Below are positions 60,803 to 64,000 of a stretch of DNA of 64,000 nt, one piece after another. The notes beneath the pieces were generated by a model. It was not told where the DNA came from. It made no database searches and saw only the letters and a list, made by a program, of their open reading frames with translations. The translations under genes and the position numbers were made by a program. The stretch is from Dendrocalamus latiflorus. Its lineage: Eukaryota; Streptophyta; Magnoliopsida; Poales; Poaceae. The DNA is taken from contig CM029634.1 of assembly GCA_017311315.1 (NCBI GenBank), forward strand, positions 23,364,391-23,428,390, in the 5' to 3' direction. Numbering within the stretch: position 1 is the stretch's first letter; each line of letters opens with the position of its first letter.

Positions 60803-61077
60803 CCCAACAAAACTTTCATCAATCCGGTCCAACAAAACTTTCATCAATCCGGCCCATTTTACCTAAACGGCCCAATCGGCCCGACTGAGAAACCAAGAGG
60901 AAATGGACGTTCACGTCGTTGCTGAAACTAATTTCCACCGTCGAATCGGTCGTCCGCTTCGTCGTCCGACGGCTGAGATCGCGCGCGTGAAACCCTAGGT
61001 GAGATCCCAGGACCACGCCTCCATAAGTAGGCGGCCTCGACGGCCTCCTCGGCTGCTGCTGCTTCCGTTAGGGTTTT
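60803..61077 (+). promoter_or_regulatory. EF1-gamma promoter with site II and telo-box elements
   Basis: GGCCCA (site II) occurs at 60801, 60851, 60869 and, as GGCCCG, 60877. The first copies sit in a 25 bp tandem duplication (CCAACAAAACTTTCATCAAT, 60803-60855). A telo-box AAACCCTAG is at 60990-60998, and an inverse one, TTAGGGTTT, is at 61068-61076 within the leader. The pair of site II plus telo-box is known from promoters of plant ribosomal protein and elongation factor genes. It supports meristem-linked expression. No TATA box is evident. Confidence 0.65.
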
Positions 61078-61250
61078 TGCCCCGCCTCTCCTCTCGTCTC
61101 CTGCGCTGCTCGCGCGATCTCCGCGACCGTAAGATCTCCAATTTCGCGCAACAAATATGTGCGTCTGTTCGTGATGGATGAATCTGACTGTTTGTTTTTG
61201 TATTTATTTCCTGCAGATCTGAGATCGAGCGAAGCCAGCGACCCGTCGAG
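61020..61250 (+). other. EF1-gamma 5' UTR with an intron
   Basis: A CT-rich leader runs to the donor ACC/GTAAGA at 61128/61129. The acceptor TTTCCTGCAG ends at 61216, leaving 34 bp of leader before the ATG at 61251. Leader introns are usual in plant elongation factor genes. The transcription start is inferred, not seen. Confidence 0.7.
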
Positions 61251-64000
61251 ATGGCGCTTGTAAGTGTTTCTTGATTTGACTCTGTTCTGTTTACTCCTTG
61301 TTCCGCTTGGTTTAGGTGGATTCTTGCGCCTAGATTTCCTAGATTTATTGAGATGGTTTGGTCTGTGGTCTGAACTTGATATGGCGGGGCCTGTTTAGTT
61401 TCTTAGGATTTTTTAGCGTCTGTTGATTGTTGTTGTAGAGTCCGCAGCAAAAAGATTTTGATGTGGTTTGGGCGCTAAATTCTTTATCTGGGTACCATGC
61501 TCGTGAGTCGCGATGCAGCTAGCTTGTCTGCTTCTGCTGCATTGCTTAACATGCATTTCTTGTCATGATTCTGTGGGCTTTAGGAGGGGTTTTGATCGGG
61601 TGTTGGCTTGCTAGTTATGTGAATTTATTTGGATACGGCGATCCATGACATGGTTAGGTTTAGGTCAAGGGTCTCTCTGGTTTTGGTGATACTATTTTGT
61701 GTGGACCTTGTGCAAGCTCCTTGACATGGAGATTTAGTGGTTTTTGCGGCTTGAAATACTGCTAGGAAAAGAATGAAGGTGTGAGGAGGCAAGTGCCGCC
61801 TTCACCATCTTTGATGAACTAAATTTGTGTATTGCTTAGTTATCCAATGCTATGCATCATACATTGTAAACCATTTGCCAAAAGAGGGTCCTTCCTAGAT
61901 AGTTTAGGAATTTGGGTAGCCCAAATTCAAGTGGAGACATGTGATTAGTGCCATGCCAGTATTTACATTAACCTATTTTTAACAGAGATCTGCATCGTGG
62001 TGCTCTTCTAGTACGCTTTGGTGGATTTGTTTGCTGCAAGTTCAATCATTCAGAGGCTTTCAGAGCTGAAGGCTTATTCACATTTTTTTCAGATTTTAGG
62101 CATCTAATGAGTGTAATTAGGCTGTAGTTTGCATTTCTGGTTGTAGTTCTGTATAGTTTCCATATATCATTTGTTCTGTAGCACATCAAAGGATTAATGT
62201 TGCTATATTAATGAGTTAGTACTTCTAGTTCTGAATCAGTTGCACTGTTCCCACATATTATGTTTATCTTGTTTGATTCTGCAACCTGTATTGGATGTTA
62301 TGTTCACATCCTTCCCTTTGTCACAGTTTTCATAATCTCATTCTGTCTTTTTAAGGCACAGTTTCATAATATCATTTTCGTGCTCAACCATGTAATCTGC
62401 CTTTTTTATTGGTGTAGGTGTTGCATGCTGGCAGTGGAAACAAGAATGCATTTAAGGCACTCATTGCGGCTGAATACAGTGGCGTTAAGGTTGAGTTGGT
62501 GAAGAACTTCCAGATGGGTGTCTCCAACAAGACTCCTGAGTTTATCAAGATGAACCCTATTGGGAAGGTATGGGCAAAAACTCCTTGATAAGTTTTGTAC
62601 AATAGTGCAGAATCTGATTCGGGAACTTTTTTGCAGGTTCCTGTTCTAGAGACTCCTGAGGGTGCTATTTTTGAGAGCAATGCCATTGCACGATATGGTA
62701 AGCAAAAGATAGCAACTAATTAATGTTCCTTAAATCTTTCTTGGACATTTATTTGGTTTATTGCTTAACTCTCTGTCTTATTCCCGAAGTTGCTCGCTTG
62801 AAGGATGACAACCCACTTAATGGATCTTCACTAATTGAATATGTGAGTGTTATTATACATTCATTCAAGATCATTCCTTATAATTTGTACATGTTCTTAG
62901 AAATTTTTGTTCCTTTCAGGCGCACATTGAGCAATGGAATGACTTTTCTGCCACGGAGGTTGATGCTAATATTGGAAAATGGCTGTACCCACGTCTAGGA
63001 TTTGTTCCCTATGTCGCTGTGGTAAGTGCAGCTATGTAGGGATTATGTATTGTGTTTTCTTTATATTGACAACTTGTGGTCTAATCTTCTTTTTTCCCCC
63101 CAACAGAGTGAGGAAGCAGGTATTGCCGCTTTGAAGAGAGCATTGGGTGCCCTCAACACACACCTTGCATCAAACACATATCTTGTTGGGCATTCTGTGA
63201 CACTTGCTGATATTGTGATGACATGCAACCTCTATATGGCCTTTGCTCGGATCATGACCAAGAGTTTTACCTCTGAGTTCCCTCATGTAGAGAGGTACTT
63301 CTGGACCATGGTTAATCAGCCAAACTTCAAGAAGGTCATGGGTGATGTAAAGCAGGCAGAGTCCGTCCCACCAGTTCAAAAGAAGGCTGCACCATCGAAG
63401 GAGCAGAAGCCAAAGGAAGCCAAGAAGGAGGCCCCGAAGCCAAAGGCAGTCGAGAAACCAGAGGAGGAAGAGGAGGCACCTAAACCAAAGCCCAAGAATG
63501 CTCTTGATTTGCTTCCTCCAAGCAAGATGATCCTCGATGAGTGGAAAAGGTTATACTCAAACACGAAAACCAACTTCCGGGAGGTTGCTATTAAAGGTAT
63601 GTTTCTTTCTGGAATTGAAGTTGATTGCATTGCTGTATTCAAGAAGGGTGATGGTTACATAAGATATACCTATTAGAAGTCTGAACTAACATTCAGTGAC
63701 TGTGTAGCTTTCAGTAAATGGCATTTACACAGCCTTTAGTAAATACCACAATTTATATATTAGTTGATGTTTTAAACAGTTTCTACTAGGCTATTAATTG
63801 CATGTTTTCACTATCTAGACCAACTATTCTGGAAATTGGGTAATGGGCTATAAGAACTGAACTCACTTCCTTGTATAATGCAGGTTTCTGGGATATGTAT
63901 GACCCAGAGGGTTACTCCCTATGGTTCTGTGACTACAAGTACAATGAGGAGAACACAGTGTCCTTTGTGACCATGAACAAGGTGGGTGGATTCCTGCAGC
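61251..64000 (+). CDS. translation elongation factor 1B gamma subunit (eEF1Bgamma), truncated by the window edge
   Basis: Coding exons: 61251-61259, 62418-62567, 62637-62697, 62790-62842, 62920-63021, 63107-63596 and 63884-64000 (continues). All introns are GT/AG and the reading frame is kept throughout. 327 residues are visible of a family length near 415-420. Residues 4-80 form the GST-like N-domain (LVLHAGSGNKNAFKALIAAE; NPIGKVPVLETPEG...ESNAIARY). About 90-210 form the GST C-domain (YLVGHSVTLADIVMTCNLYM). About 212-255 is a Lys/Glu/Pro-rich linker. From 256 comes the conserved EF1-gamma C-domain (NALDLLPPSKMILDEWKRLY...GFWDMYDPEGYSLWFCDYKY), ending at GGFLQ at the edge. The protein anchors the eEF1B nucleotide-exchange complex that recharges eEF1A in the cytosol. 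The first coding exon is only nine bases (Met-Ala-Leu). Confidence 0.96.

Noticed and set aside
62260..62998. Open frames on both strands within the EF1-gamma locus
   Set aside because: They run through introns or opposite EF1-gamma exons and break the conserved splice structure.

Overview
The window is nuclear DNA of a grass (Poaceae). It has few host genes in a sea of nested transposable elements, and includes GC-rich grass-type coding exons, MITEs, CACTA, hAT and Mutator-like elements, Helitron-like termini and copia/gypsy LTR elements. Two host genes are secure. One is a B-class GATA transcription factor with a C-terminal LLM motif (GNC/CGA1 type) on the minus strand at 18282-20073. The other is the gene for the gamma subunit of elongation factor 1B on the plus strand at 61251-64000, which runs off the right edge. 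From memory, a CGA1-like GATA gene and an EF1-gamma gene are also neighbours on rice chromosome 2, so this looks like a syntenic block expanded by about 40 kb of transposons. The species cannot be named from the sequence alone.

Layout: 0.2-1.4 kb holds a candidate minus-strand gene with two apparent frameshifts. 2.1-8.3 kb is a decayed copia-like element. 9.2 kb is a 132 bp TA microsatellite. 9.5-10.0 kb is a small hAT element and 10.9-11.9 kb a long-TIR Mutator-like element of Pack-MULE form. About 12.5-14.9 kb is an old copia-type LTR. 15.5-16.2 kb is a GC-rich hAT element with a perfect 8 bp duplication. 17.3-17.5 kb is a short retroposon. 18.3-20.1 kb is the GATA gene, with a 487 bp solo LTR inside intron 2. 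21.0-22.1 kb is a CACTA element; 22.7-23.1 kb and 24.5-24.8 kb are small elements.

26.3-30.7 kb is a Mutator-like element with roughly 300 bp TIRs. It carries a multi-exon plant mobile domain (PMD) gene and no recognisable transposase. 32.4-42.1 kb is an LTR retrotransposon with a perfect 5 bp duplication, only gag remnants inside, and a second LTR-like insertion (39.0-41.9 kb) in its 3' LTR. 42.5 kb is a Tourist-like MITE, and 43.4-46.8 kb is a 3.3 kb solo LTR with a perfect duplication. 48-52.6 kb is a broken hAT transposase gene interrupted by a solo copia LTR. 52.7-56.3 kb is a copia fragment (LTR, primer-binding site and intact gag) on the minus strand.

56.4-60.0 kb has the ends of a Helitron on the minus strand. 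It carries fragments of two unrelated host genes (a YIPF6-like N-terminus and several exons of an NT-C2 domain protein) and a nested MITE. It lies about 1 kb upstream of the EF1-gamma transcribed region, whose own promoter has telo-box and site II (GGCCCA) elements typical of plant translation genes.

The main biology here is element-on-element insertion and gene-fragment capture around two conserved housekeeping/regulatory genes. Most insertions could be bounded to the base by target-site duplications read by eye.
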